Positions 8,549 to 15,912 of a stretch of DNA of 64,000 bases are shown in pieces. Origin of the DNA: an uncultured Oscillospiraceae bacterium (lineage in GTDB: Bacteria > Bacillota > Clostridia > Oscillospirales > Ruminococcaceae); the NCBI GenBank assembly GCA_910583935.1, contig CAJTZM010000002.1, positions 1 through 64,000 of the forward strand, given 5' to 3'. The notes beneath the pieces are model-generated. The model ran no database searches, was not told where the DNA came from, and saw only the letters and a program-made list of their open reading frames with translations. Each line of letters starts with the position of its first letter. The first letter of the stretch is position 1. The position numbers were made by a program, and so were the translations under genes.

Positions 8549-9343
8549 ATGATGAATGTTTCATACGCATCAGACCCTTTCCCCGGAACCAACCTTCGGA
8601 TCGGTTCCAGCGGAAGCGATGTTTTAAAAATGCAGCGGTTTTTAAATGTCATCGGTCGACAGTATCCTTCTATTCCGGTGCTGAAAGAAGACAATTTTTT
8701 CGGTTATAAAACAGAACAGGCTGTCCGGATTTTTCAGCGTCTCTTCGCCCTGTCGGATGACGGCATTATCGGCGTTTTGACCTGGAATAAAATTGTTTCC
8801 GTTCATGATGGCATTCCCGGCGGTACGGTCCCATATCCCGGCACGCCGCTGATCGTAGGCTCTCGCGGGGAAGCGGTTATGCACATGCAAAGACAGCTGA
8901 ACCGAATTCGCCAAAGCTATCCCGCCCTTCCCTCCTTACAGGAGGATGGCATTTTTGGACCCAAAATGCGGGAAGCCGTCATCATTTTTCAGCAGCTATT
9001 TTTACTGCCGGCTCATGGGGCGATAGAAGAGAGTACCTGGAACGCCATTGAAAAAGCTGCGGGCAACCTTCCCGATGATCCGCTTGTCCCCTGGGACGGC
9101 ACGGTTTTATCCTATGGCTCCATCGGAGGGCAAACCATTATTTTGCAGCAATACTTAAACGATATAGGCGACGCTTATCCCGCGATTCCAGCGGTAGCGG
9201 CAGACGGTAAATTCGGCGTAGAGACACAAAACGCCGTTATGATGTTTCAACATCTGTTTGATCTGAAGGTCGACGGCAGAGTGGGTGAAAAAACCTGGAA
9301 TCGCCTTTTGCAGATGAAAAGCTATTTGATGCGTCAGGAGTAA
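8549..9343 (+). CDS. Triple peptidoglycan-binding-domain protein
   Basis: Three tandem PG_binding_1 repeats (about residues 15-85, 95-170 and 180-258), each with the pattern VLxMQxxLNxIGxxYPxIP, DGxFG, AVxxFQxLF, TWNxI. No signal peptide, membrane segment or catalytic domain is visible, so export route and activity are unknown. Repeats of this form occur in clostridial spore-cortex and wall proteins. The ATG follows GAGGTGG. It stands alone, with its own terminator. Confidence 0.88.
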   Translation: MMNVSYASDPFPGTNLRIGSSGSDVLKMQRFLNVIGRQYPSIPVLKEDNFFGYKTEQAVRIFQRLFALSDDGIIGVLTWNKIVSVHDGIPGGTVPYPGTPLIVGSRGEAVMHMQRQLNRIRQSYPALPSLQEDGIFGPKMREAVIIFQQLFLLPAHGAIEESTWNAIEKAAGNLPDDPLVPWDGTVLSYGSIGGQTIILQQYLNDIGDAYPAIPAVAADGKFGVETQNAVMMFQHLFDLKVDGRVGEKTWNRLLQMKSYLMRQE

Positions 9344-9349
9344 AATTCC

Positions 9350-9384
9350 GGCGGCTGGGTTATTCAATCCGGCCGCCTTTTTTC
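9350..9384 (+). terminator. Intrinsic terminator after the peptidoglycan-binding gene
   Basis: GGCGGCTGGG and TCCGGCCGCC (10 pairs including GU) enclose an 8-base loop and are followed by TTTTTT. Confidence 0.8.
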
Positions 9385-9449
9385 TTTGGCAAACCCGCTT
9401 GTTTTTCTGCCTGCCCCATGGTAGGATAAAAAGAAAAGGAGGGGTTTTC

Positions 9450-9977
9450 ATGCGAAAAATTTTAGTTGTTGTGGATATGCAAAATGATTTTATCACCGGC
9501 TCTCTCGGCTCTGCCCAGGCCCAGGCAATTTTGCCTGCTGTTTTAGAATATGTCCAAGCTTTTTCCGGAGAGGTGCTCTTTACCAAGGACACCCACGATC
9601 CTGACTATCTAAACAGCCGCGAAGGGCGAAGGCTCCCGGTGATCCATTGCGTCGATCACACGCCCGGATGGGAGCTTGCCCCCCCGCTTGACGCTTTTGT
9701 AAAAGACTTTAGCTGTCCGGTATTTTGTAAAAAAACCTTCGGTAGCACCCAGCTTGCGCAGTATCTGGCCGATGAAAACCGAAAAAAAACCATTGACGAA
9801 ATCCAGCTTATCGGCGTCTGCACGGATATCTGCGTTGTGTCAAACGCGCTTACTCTGCGTTCCTTTTTGCCGGAAACGCCTATCAGCGTAGTCGCTTCCT
9901 GCTGCGCCGGCGTAACCCCTCAAAGCCATCAAACCGCTTTAGACGCTATGGCCGGATGCCAAATTGACATTTTGTAA
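9450..9977 (+). CDS. Isochorismatase-fold cysteine hydrolase (nicotinamidase-like)
   Basis: 175 residues opening MRKILVVVDMQNDFITGSL, with the catalytic Asp in VDMQNDF, a Lys in VFCKKTFGST and the nucleophilic Cys in GVCTDICVVSNA. The DMQNDF...GSLG opening and the HxxDHTPGWE region resemble nicotinamidase (PncA), which converts nicotinamide to nicotinate for NAD salvage, but other amidases share the fold. The start ATG 9450 has AAGGAGGGG directly upstream. Monocistronic, with a terminator about 70 bases after the stop. Confidence 0.88.
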   Translation: MRKILVVVDMQNDFITGSLGSAQAQAILPAVLEYVQAFSGEVLFTKDTHDPDYLNSREGRRLPVIHCVDHTPGWELAPPLDAFVKDFSCPVFCKKTFGSTQLAQYLADENRKKTIDEIQLIGVCTDICVVSNALTLRSFLPETPISVVASCCAGVTPQSHQTALDAMAGCQIDIL

Positions 9978-10046
9978 AGCGTTTCGTTTTGGCAAAAATC
10001 TTATAGAGATAAAACACACTGGCATTCCATGCGTTTTATTGATTGC

Positions 10047-10078
10047 TACCACAGTTTAAAAGCTGTGGTATTTCTTTT
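10047..10078 (+). terminator. Intrinsic terminator after the cysteine hydrolase gene
   Basis: TACCACAG / CTGTGGTA 8-bp stem with an 8-base loop, followed by TTTCTTTT. Confidence 0.8.
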
Positions 10079-10126
10079 GCTAAACTGCATAGAAATTATT
10101 TTTTCTAATACACCACTTTTTTCCTC

Positions 10127-10155
10127 TTGCAATAAGAGAACTAACGTTCTATAAT
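10127..10155 (+). promoter_or_regulatory. sigma-A promoter of dinB
   Basis: TTGCAA (10127-10132), 17-base spacer, TATAAT (10150-10155). The spacer contains a LexA box, so the promoter should be blocked until the SOS response. Confidence 0.85.
10138..10149 (+). promoter_or_regulatory. LexA (DinR-type) SOS box
   Basis: GAAC-TAAC-GTTC is a perfect Gram-positive LexA half-site pair (GAAC-N4-GTTC) placed between the -35 and -10 of the dinB promoter. Confidence 0.85.
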
Positions 10156-10186
10156 GATTTTAAAATTCTTCTAAGAGGCACGAGTA

Positions 10187-11422
10187 ATGGAAAGAGTTAT
10201 TTTACACAGCGATCTCAATTCCTTTTATGCCAGCGTGGAAATGCTTTACCAGCCCAGACTGCGAGAAATTCCTATGGCAGTCGGGGGCGATGAAGAACGG
10301 CGCCACGGCGTTATTCTGGCCAAAAATGAAGCGGCTAAAAAATTTCGGGTAGCAACGGGAGAGCCTTTATGGCAGGCAAAGCAAAAATGCCCAGAGCTGA
10401 CGATTGTACCGCCTCACTTTTCCCAATATTTATATTTTTCTAAGCTTGTTCGAGAAATTTATTTGGAATATACGGATCAGGTAGAGCCTTTCGGTATTGA
10501 CGAATGCTGGCTGGATGTTACCGGCAGCATCGGTCTTTGCGGTAACGGCGCCAAAATCGCAGAGCAGATCCGGCAGCGGGTCTGGAATGAATTGGGTGTG
10601 ACGGTCAGTATCGGCATCAGCAATAACAAAATCACCTCGAAATTGGGCAGCGACTATAAAAAGCCCAATGCTATCACCCAAATCACCTCGGAAAACTACA
10701 AGCGCATCGTCTACCCCCTTCCCGTGTCTACTCTTTTATATGTGGGGCCCGCCACCGCCCGAAAGCTGCATAGCCGGGGGATCTACACCATCGGGCAGCT
10801 GGCGCAGACCGACCGGAGGCTGCTCGTAAAATGGTTTGGCAAATTAGGAGATCTTCTTTCTGTTTTTTCCAACGGCTTAGACCGCTCCCCTGTTGCCAAG
10901 TTTGACGAATGTGCCGCAGTAAAAAGCATCGGCAACAGCACAACAACCTGCCGGGATATGGAAAACGAGGAGGATATCCGCATGGTCTTTACCGTTTTAG
11001 CGGAAAGTGTTGCGGCCAGGGTGCGCGAGCATGGCTTAAAGGGTGAAACACTCTGCATTTTTGTGCGGGATCATACGCTCCATTCCTTTACGTGCCAGCA
11101 AAAGCTGCCGCGTCCTTCCTGTCTTTCTCAGGCTATGGTCGAGACTGCCATAGAGCTGTTCCGGCGCCATTACGACTGGACTTCGCCGGTGAGAAGCATT
11201 GGTCTTTCCATGAGCGATTTTGTTTATGAAAGCACACCCGTTCAGCTGGATTTTTACCATTCTTATCAAACCGCAGTTCAACAGGAAAAATTGGCGAAAA
11301 CAGTTGACAGCCTGCGGAGCCGGTTTGGGAACGGCTGCGTTCAGCGGGCCATTGTCCTATTGGACCGGGAACTAACTCATACGCCGCCGGAACAGGAATT
11401 TGCCATGCATTTTAGGAGATAA
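10187..11422 (+). CDS. dinB: DNA polymerase IV (Y family)
   Basis: Error-prone translesion polymerase. The N-terminus HSDLNSFYASVE carries the first catalytic Asp, and FGIDECWLDVTGS carries the catalytic Asp-Glu pair. Fingers, palm, HhH thumb (VGPATARKLHSRGI) and little-finger domains are complete in 411 residues. A LexA box in its promoter supports SOS induction. The 85-residue gene 61 bases downstream is probably in the same transcript. Confidence 0.96.
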   Translation: MERVILHSDLNSFYASVEMLYQPRLREIPMAVGGDEERRHGVILAKNEAAKKFRVATGEPLWQAKQKCPELTIVPPHFSQYLYFSKLVREIYLEYTDQVEPFGIDECWLDVTGSIGLCGNGAKIAEQIRQRVWNELGVTVSIGISNNKITSKLGSDYKKPNAITQITSENYKRIVYPLPVSTLLYVGPATARKLHSRGIYTIGQLAQTDRRLLVKWFGKLGDLLSVFSNGLDRSPVAKFDECAAVKSIGNSTTTCRDMENEEDIRMVFTVLAESVAARVREHGLKGETLCIFVRDHTLHSFTCQQKLPRPSCLSQAMVETAIELFRRHYDWTSPVRSIGLSMSDFVYESTPVQLDFYHSYQTAVQQEKLAKTVDSLRSRFGNGCVQRAIVLLDRELTHTPPEQEFAMHFRR

Positions 11423-11483
11423 CAAAGCCAGTTATTTTTTGCAGACAAAAATGGATAGAATTTTTTAAGAAAGAAGGGGAAAA

Positions 11484-11741
11484 ATGGAACTGGCGCGCAA
11501 GGTCTATGTAGAGGTAGAGGCGCAATTCGATACAGATGGAAATGTGCGCCCCTTATCCATCCGTTGGGAGGACGGGACAAGGTATTATGTCGAACGGGTG
11601 GTAGATGTCAGGCGGGCGGCATCATTCAAAGCGGGCGGCACCGGGATGCGTTATCTGGTACAAATTGGGCGGCACCGTTCTTACATCTGGCGGGAACAGG
11701 ACGACCGGTGGTTTGTGGAAGCCAAATCCAGCAGCTTTTAG
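11484..11741 (+). CDS. Small conserved-looking protein downstream of dinB (85 aa)
   Basis: Beta-rich 85-residue protein (VYVEVEAQFDTDGNVRPLSI...YLVQIGRHRSYIWRE) with a good ribosome binding site (AGAAGGGG). It resembles the short DUF6504-type proteins sometimes encoded next to Y-family polymerases, but that assignment is from memory of the pattern only. Being in the SOS-controlled transcript suggests a role linked to translesion synthesis (inference). Confidence 0.65.
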   Translation: MELARKVYVEVEAQFDTDGNVRPLSIRWEDGTRYYVERVVDVRRAASFKAGGTGMRYLVQIGRHRSYIWREQDDRWFVEAKSSSF

Positions 11742-11784
11742 CCGATCCCAGGACAGAGGATTTCGTTCAAAAGCAGGAAACCCG

Positions 11785-11813
11785 TTGACAAAAAAGCTGG
11801 AAAAGCATATGAT
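11785..11813 (+). promoter_or_regulatory. sigma-A promoter of the mgtE leader
   Basis: TTGACA (11785-11790), 17-base spacer, TATGAT (11808-11813), just upstream of the M-box. Confidence 0.85.
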
Positions 11814-11824
11814 GAATATAAAGA

Positions 11825-11975
11825 TAAAAGACCCGGTAGGTAAGGCTACCACAGGGATACGGATTGCTGCCGCGAAATAGTGGAGACACTATGAGAAGGT
11901 CAACAGGTTATGTCGAAAACAAGGCATTGCTTAATGTAATTTCATCGCCCTGCGAAGCTAAAGCTTGAACGGTAA
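11825..11975 (+). ncRNA. M-box (ykoK) magnesium riboswitch
   Basis: The conserved M-box blocks occur in order: GGTAGGTAAGGCT, GGGATACGGATTGCTGCC, GAAA, GGTCAACAG and the closing AGCTAAAGCTT. It lies ahead of mgtE, the classic target. Established role: high Mg2+ folds the aptamer and favours the downstream terminator; low Mg2+ permits read-through. Confidence 0.93.
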
Positions 11976-11988
11976 AAAAACATTGGCG

Positions 11989-12010
11989 AAAAGCATGGAT
12001 CCATGCTTTT
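11989..12010 (+). promoter_or_regulatory. 22-base perfect palindrome in the M-box expression platform
   Basis: AAAAGCATGGA followed by its exact complement TCCATGCTTTT, between aptamer and terminator. Probably a structural element of the switch, but which alternative pairing it takes part in is not evident. Confidence 0.6.
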
Positions 12011-12021
12011 GTACGGCAATA

Positions 12022-12057
12022 AAAACCGCTGAAGTTTTTGGCTTCGGCGGTTTTTTA
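12022..12057 (+). terminator. M-box-controlled transcription terminator
   Basis: AACCGCTGAAG / CTTCGGCGGTT stem (11 pairs with one GU) with a 7-base loop, then TTTT. This is the off-state of the riboswitch. Confidence 0.88.
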
Positions 12058-12168
12058 TCTGCTGACTGAGGCTTGGCTAAAAAGCTTTTGCTTCAAGACC
12101 CGCTAAAGCATTCGAGGATTTATTTTTTTGACCCCGCCAATGCATTATGAGAAAGAGAGGTGAATCGC

Positions 12169-12309
12169 ATGGACGCAGGAAGTACCAGCGGTGTGAATGC
12201 CGGCATTCAAAATTTTTTCAAAAAAGCGGATTTACGAGGTCCATACGAAGCGCCAACTGACCCAAAACCGCTTTTCCGGCTTCATATCCTTTGCTTCCTA
12301 TCTGGCTAA
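12169..12309 (+). CDS. 46-residue reading frame between M-box and mgtE
   Basis: ATG 12169 is preceded by an excellent ribosome binding site (AGAGAGGTGA). The peptide contains a proline-containing stretch (GPYEAPTDPKPLF) and ends 24 bases before the mgtE start. It lies after the riboswitch terminator, so it would be translated only when the switch is open. It may be a leader peptide or small protein co-expressed with MgtE; chance cannot be ruled out. No family recognised. Confidence 0.45.
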   Translation: MDAGSTSGVNAGIQNFFKKADLRGPYEAPTDPKPLFRLHILCFLSG

Positions 12310-12333
12310 CCCATTCAATTAGGAGGAATAAAA

Positions 12334-13671
12334 ATGACTGAAAAAGCGTTAGAACTATTAAACCAAAAAAAATTTTCTCAGCTTAAAACCGTATTAAGCG
12401 AAAGGAATCCGGTAGACATTGCCGGAATCTTAGAAGAAATGCCGCAGGAAAGTCTGCTGCTCATTTATCGGCTGCTCCCAAAAGAATTGGCGGCGGAAGC
12501 GTTTGCCGAAATGGACAACGACCTGCAGGAAATATTGATCCAGGCTTTTAGCGATCGGGAACTGCAGGAGGTGCTGGAGGAATTATATCTGGACGACACG
12601 GTAGATATGATTGAGGAAATGCCCGCCAATGTGGTCAAGCGCATTTTGCGGCAGACACGGCCGGAGGTGCGAAAAAAAATCAACGAAATTCTCCATTATC
12701 CGGAGGACAGTGCCGGCAGCATTATGACCATCGAATATGTCGACCTGAAAAAAGCTATGACGGTTGAGGAAGCATTTTCCCGCATCCGCGCAATAGGGGT
12801 CGATAAGGAGACCATCTACACCTGCTATGTAACCAATCCGGATCGAACGCTAGAGGGGCTTGTCTCGGTAAAGGATTTGCTGCTTGCCTCGAAAGCTGCG
12901 GTAATCGGCGATATTATGCAGACGCATGTCATCGCCGCTTCAACGCTGGATGATAAGGAGCAGGTTGCCAATCAGCTGCAAAAATATGATTTTCTCGCCT
13001 TGCCGGTAGTAGATCAGGAAAACCGCCTGGTCGGCATTGTAACCTTTGACGACGCTATGGATGTTTTACAGCAGGAGAATACCGAAGACATTGAAAAAAT
13101 GGCCGCAATCACGCCTACCAAAAAGCCGTATTTAAAAACCACCGTGATGGAAATTTGGAAAAAACGGGTCCCCTGGCTGCTGCTTTTGATGGTATCCGCT
13201 ACCTTTACAGGAAAGATTATTCAGATTTATGAAGGCGCGCTCGCAGCTCAGGTCCTTCTCACTGCCTTTATCCCTATGCTGATGGACACCGGCGGAAACG
13301 CCGGCAGCCAAGCTTCTGTCACAATCATCCGCGGTCTTTCCTTAGGAGAAATTGAATGGACCGATCTTTTGCAAATCATTTGGAAGGAAACCCGGGTCGC
13401 AATCCTTTGCGGGCTGACTCTTTCGGCGGCCAATTTTGCCAAAATGATGCTTTTGGATCGGGTGGCGCTTCCAGTCGCGCTCATTGTCTGCCTGACGTTG
13501 GTCATCACAGTAGCCATTGCCAAAATCACCGGTTGTTCGCTTCCAATTTTGGCCAAGCGTATTGGATTTGATCCGGCGGTTATGGCAAGCCCCTTTATCA
13601 CCACCATTGTAGATGCGCTTTCCTTGATCGTCTACTTTAATATTGCCTCAATCCTGCTGCATTTGGCATAG
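12334..13671 (+). CDS. mgtE: Magnesium transporter MgtE
   Basis: 445 residues with the full MgtE layout: N-terminal superhelical domain (about 1-125), two CBS domains (about 130-255) that sense Mg2+, and five C-terminal membrane segments with the signature PMLMDTGGNAGSQASVTIIR and the later family motif DPAVMASPFITTIVDA. It imports Mg2+ across the cytoplasmic membrane. Start ATG follows AGGAGGAA. Controlled by the upstream M-box. Confidence 0.97.
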   Translation: MTEKALELLNQKKFSQLKTVLSERNPVDIAGILEEMPQESLLLIYRLLPKELAAEAFAEMDNDLQEILIQAFSDRELQEVLEELYLDDTVDMIEEMPANVVKRILRQTRPEVRKKINEILHYPEDSAGSIMTIEYVDLKKAMTVEEAFSRIRAIGVDKETIYTCYVTNPDRTLEGLVSVKDLLLASKAAVIGDIMQTHVIAASTLDDKEQVANQLQKYDFLALPVVDQENRLVGIVTFDDAMDVLQQENTEDIEKMAAITPTKKPYLKTTVMEIWKKRVPWLLLLMVSATFTGKIIQIYEGALAAQVLLTAFIPMLMDTGGNAGSQASVTIIRGLSLGEIEWTDLLQIIWKETRVAILCGLTLSAANFAKMMLLDRVALPVALIVCLTLVITVAIAKITGCSLPILAKRIGFDPAVMASPFITTIVDALSLIVYFNIASILLHLA

Positions 13672-13970
13672 GCATACCGTTTTGCGCTGCGTTTCATGTT
13701 CGAAACCTGTAAAGCGTTTTGTTTGTGTTCCTGAAAGACGAAATGGGGAATCGTCATAAAAAAGGTTATCCTGTCGTCAACTGGTGAAAAAGTTTTTTCT
13801 CAGCCTGATCTATGGATTTTTCTCGCCGTATGGATTTCGACGCGCAGCTCCATCTGTAAAAGACCGGTTTAATTTTCCGAATTTGCTTTACCAAAATATA
13901 CTTGTATCAATTTTCTTTATTTGCGTTTATACTGGAAAGCAGGAACTAAAGCGGAAAGGATGCGAACACT
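13672..13970. other. Intergenic stretch with no supported gene
   Basis: Open frames here lack ribosome binding sites. A possible promoter near the end (TTGTAT...TTATAC, about 13901-13930) could serve the small gene at 13971. No terminator of convincing strength is seen after mgtE. Confidence 0.4.
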
Positions 13971-14243
13971 GTGGAAATTTGTGTGTTACATACGAGGTGG
14001 AAATCCGAAGAGGAAAAAGAATTTCAGTACGGTTATGCGCTTCGGGAGGAGTCCGGCGGATATAAAGGGGAATACTCCATTCGTTGTTTTTCTGAAGGCG
14101 GAAAGGACGAAATGGCCCTTTGCTGGATCCATCCGCGGTTGGCCGATACCTTTGAAAAAGCTTATACGATTCTTTATATTCTTGCCGCCTCGCACGTTTT
14201 TCCTGTCCATTTGGAGGACGTACTGGGCGATATGGAGTTGTAA
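13971..14243 (+). CDS. Small protein with DUF6514-like C-terminus (90 aa)
   Basis: GTG start with AAAGGA 10 bases upstream. The product is soluble, and its C-terminal HVFPVHLEDVLGDMEL recalls the HL-x-DV-x-(E/G)D motif that ends the small clostridial DUF6514 proteins. Function unknown. Alternative overlapping frames in this stretch are longer but arginine-, cysteine- and serine-rich with no start signal, so this frame is preferred. Confidence 0.6.
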   Translation: MEICVLHTRWKSEEEKEFQYGYALREESGGYKGEYSIRCFSEGGKDEMALCWIHPRLADTFEKAYTILYILAASHVFPVHLEDVLGDMEL

Positions 14244-14351
14244 GCCTTGAAAGAAGCATAAAAAAATGCTATGATAATGAAGAATATAGACATTAACATT
14301 ATATGAAATAGCTTTATTCCCTTATAAATTGACAGCAAGGAGGACGCGATT

Positions 14352-15305
14352 GTGAAACGGTACCAGAATAAAATGGAAACGATCCTGGTAAATGAAACAG
14401 CCGAAAAGCTGTTTCAGAATCCGCAGGCTTTTTTTACAGCGGAAGAGGATGCCTTTGACCGTAAAATGCAAGAAGTCTGCGATTATGTGATCGAAAGACA
14501 GGCGACAGTTATCCTTCTGGCCGGGCCTTCCTCATCTGGAAAAACAACAACGGCAAAAAAGCTGCTTTCTCATCTGAGAGCGCGCGGAAAAACAGCCGAG
14601 CGGATCTCTTTGGACAATTTTTATCATCCACGCAGCCAACTTCCTACCTGGGAAGACGGAAGCTTAAATTTTGAAACCATTGAAGGGCTGGATATCGCGT
14701 ATTTTCATCAGCTTATGCAGCAGCTATGGGAACAAAGAGAAGCAGATTTTCCTCTTTTCGATTTTCATAAAGGCTGCCGGCGAGAAAAAACCTTTCATGT
14801 CTCTTATATCCCTCATTCCTATTTGATTTTTGAGGGACTTCATGCTTTAAATCCGCTTTTCTTTTCGGCTATGGAGAACCAGCCATGTCTTGGCATTTAT
14901 GTCAGTGTACACAGCGATTTTGTTTTGGAAGACCAAAAAATCCTTCTTTCCGGAAGGCAGCTTCGCCTGACGAGAAGAATCATACGCGACCAAATTTCTC
15001 GCGGTTCTACAGCGGATGATACAATTGCTATGTGGGATAAGGTGCTCAAGGGAGAGGAGCTGTATATCCGCCCCTATCGCTCCACAGCCGATATTCATAT
15101 CAATACAACACACAGCTTTGAACCGTTTTTGTATCGCGATAAAATCAAAGCCGCACTGTCTGATTATCCGGCGGATGCACCCTATCAGGATATGGTAAAA
15201 AGCCTTAAAGCGGGATATGATTCGTTTCTTTCCTGCGACAGCCGCTATTTAAGCGCCGATTCTTTGATACGCGAATTTTATAAGGAGCCTGAAGAAGGTA
15301 AATAA
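14352..15305 (+). CDS. Uridine kinase / phosphoribulokinase-family nucleoside kinase
   Basis: A 317-residue P-loop kinase with Walker A GPSSSGKTT (about residues 56-64), LDNFYHPRSQLP (uridine-kinase-type nucleoside region), FDFHKG, and FEGLHALNP. In Clostridia such proteins are annotated as uridine kinases, related to the kinase half of larger TGS-containing proteins; this one lacks the N-terminal threonyl-tRNA-synthetase-like part. Start GTG after AAGGAGGA. Substrate is inferred from family only. Confidence 0.87.
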   Translation: MKRYQNKMETILVNETAEKLFQNPQAFFTAEEDAFDRKMQEVCDYVIERQATVILLAGPSSSGKTTTAKKLLSHLRARGKTAERISLDNFYHPRSQLPTWEDGSLNFETIEGLDIAYFHQLMQQLWEQREADFPLFDFHKGCRREKTFHVSYIPHSYLIFEGLHALNPLFFSAMENQPCLGIYVSVHSDFVLEDQKILLSGRQLRLTRRIIRDQISRGSTADDTIAMWDKVLKGEELYIRPYRSTADIHINTTHSFEPFLYRDKIKAALSDYPADAPYQDMVKSLKAGYDSFLSCDSRYLSADSLIREFYKEPEEGK

Positions 15306-15316
15306 AACCGCAATAT

Positions 15317-15352
15317 AAAAAAGTCTGGCGAGAATACCGTCAGACTTTTTTA
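15317..15352. terminator. Bidirectional terminator between convergent genes
   Basis: AAAAAAGTCTG / CAGACTTTTTT stem separating the kinase gene from the convergent lipoprotein gene. Confidence 0.82.
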
Positions 15353-15359
15353 TATGCTC

Positions 15360-15890
15360 TTACTGAAAGGAAAAATCCTGAAAAGCGACCTCAAAATTCT
15401 GATTTGAAATGGTCAACGTTTGCAGCGCTCCCGACTGAGGATCGATTGTTGCAGAAAAAAAATCCTCTTTACCCGCCAAAACGCCTTTTGCTTCTAAAAC
15501 AGATTCGTTAAGCTCCAGCTGGAGATTTTCACCTCGACAAATCAGACCAACCGCCTCTGTCAACAGCTGCCCCACCGCCGCCTGCGGCAAAGACCCGGAC
15601 CTGTAGCTGCCGGTCAAGCCCCGATAGGAAATCGTGATCTGATCCGGCTCAAAAAGCATAGACATTCCCTCTAACGTCTTGGGTTCTTGAAATTCTATCC
15701 GGAAGGTATTTCCCTCTTCCCGAAAAAAAAGAGCCGATACGGATAAATCGTCATATTCTATTACAGCCTTTGCCTGAAAAGGCCGTTCCAATTGGGGCGG
15801 AATCTGTAAAGGAGACGTCTTTGTTTTGCATCCCGGCAGGAAAAGAAGAAAAACAGCGATAAGAAAATAAAAGCGCAGTCGGCCTTCCAT
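15360..15890 (-). CDS. GerS/LolA-like lipoprotein
   Basis: 176 residues with a lipoprotein signal peptide: hydrophobic core and lipobox LPGC (Cys 21). The rest is beta-rich without cysteines or catalytic motifs, in keeping with the LolA-like fold of clostridial GerS and Bacillus YdcC. It is 22 bases downstream of nnr; in related Firmicutes a YdcC/GerS-like gene sits near acpS, nnr and alr. GerS is needed for cortex processing during germination in C. difficile; that role here is inference. Confidence 0.72.
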   Translation of the reverse strand: MEGRLRFYFLIAVFLLFLPGCKTKTSPLQIPPQLERPFQAKAVIEYDDLSVSALFFREEGNTFRIEFQEPKTLEGMSMLFEPDQITISYRGLTGSYRSGSLPQAAVGQLLTEAVGLICRGENLQLELNESVLEAKGVLAGKEDFFSATIDPQSGALQTLTISNQNFEVAFQDFSFQ

Positions 15891-15912
15891 AAATGCACCT
15901 TCCTAAAAAAAA

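Noticed and set aside
13784..14065. Rightward frame of 93 codons (and a further overlapping one to 14250)
   Set aside because: No ribosome binding site, cysteine/arginine/serine-rich product; the overlapping GTG frame at 13971 has a start signal and a conserved-looking C-terminus.
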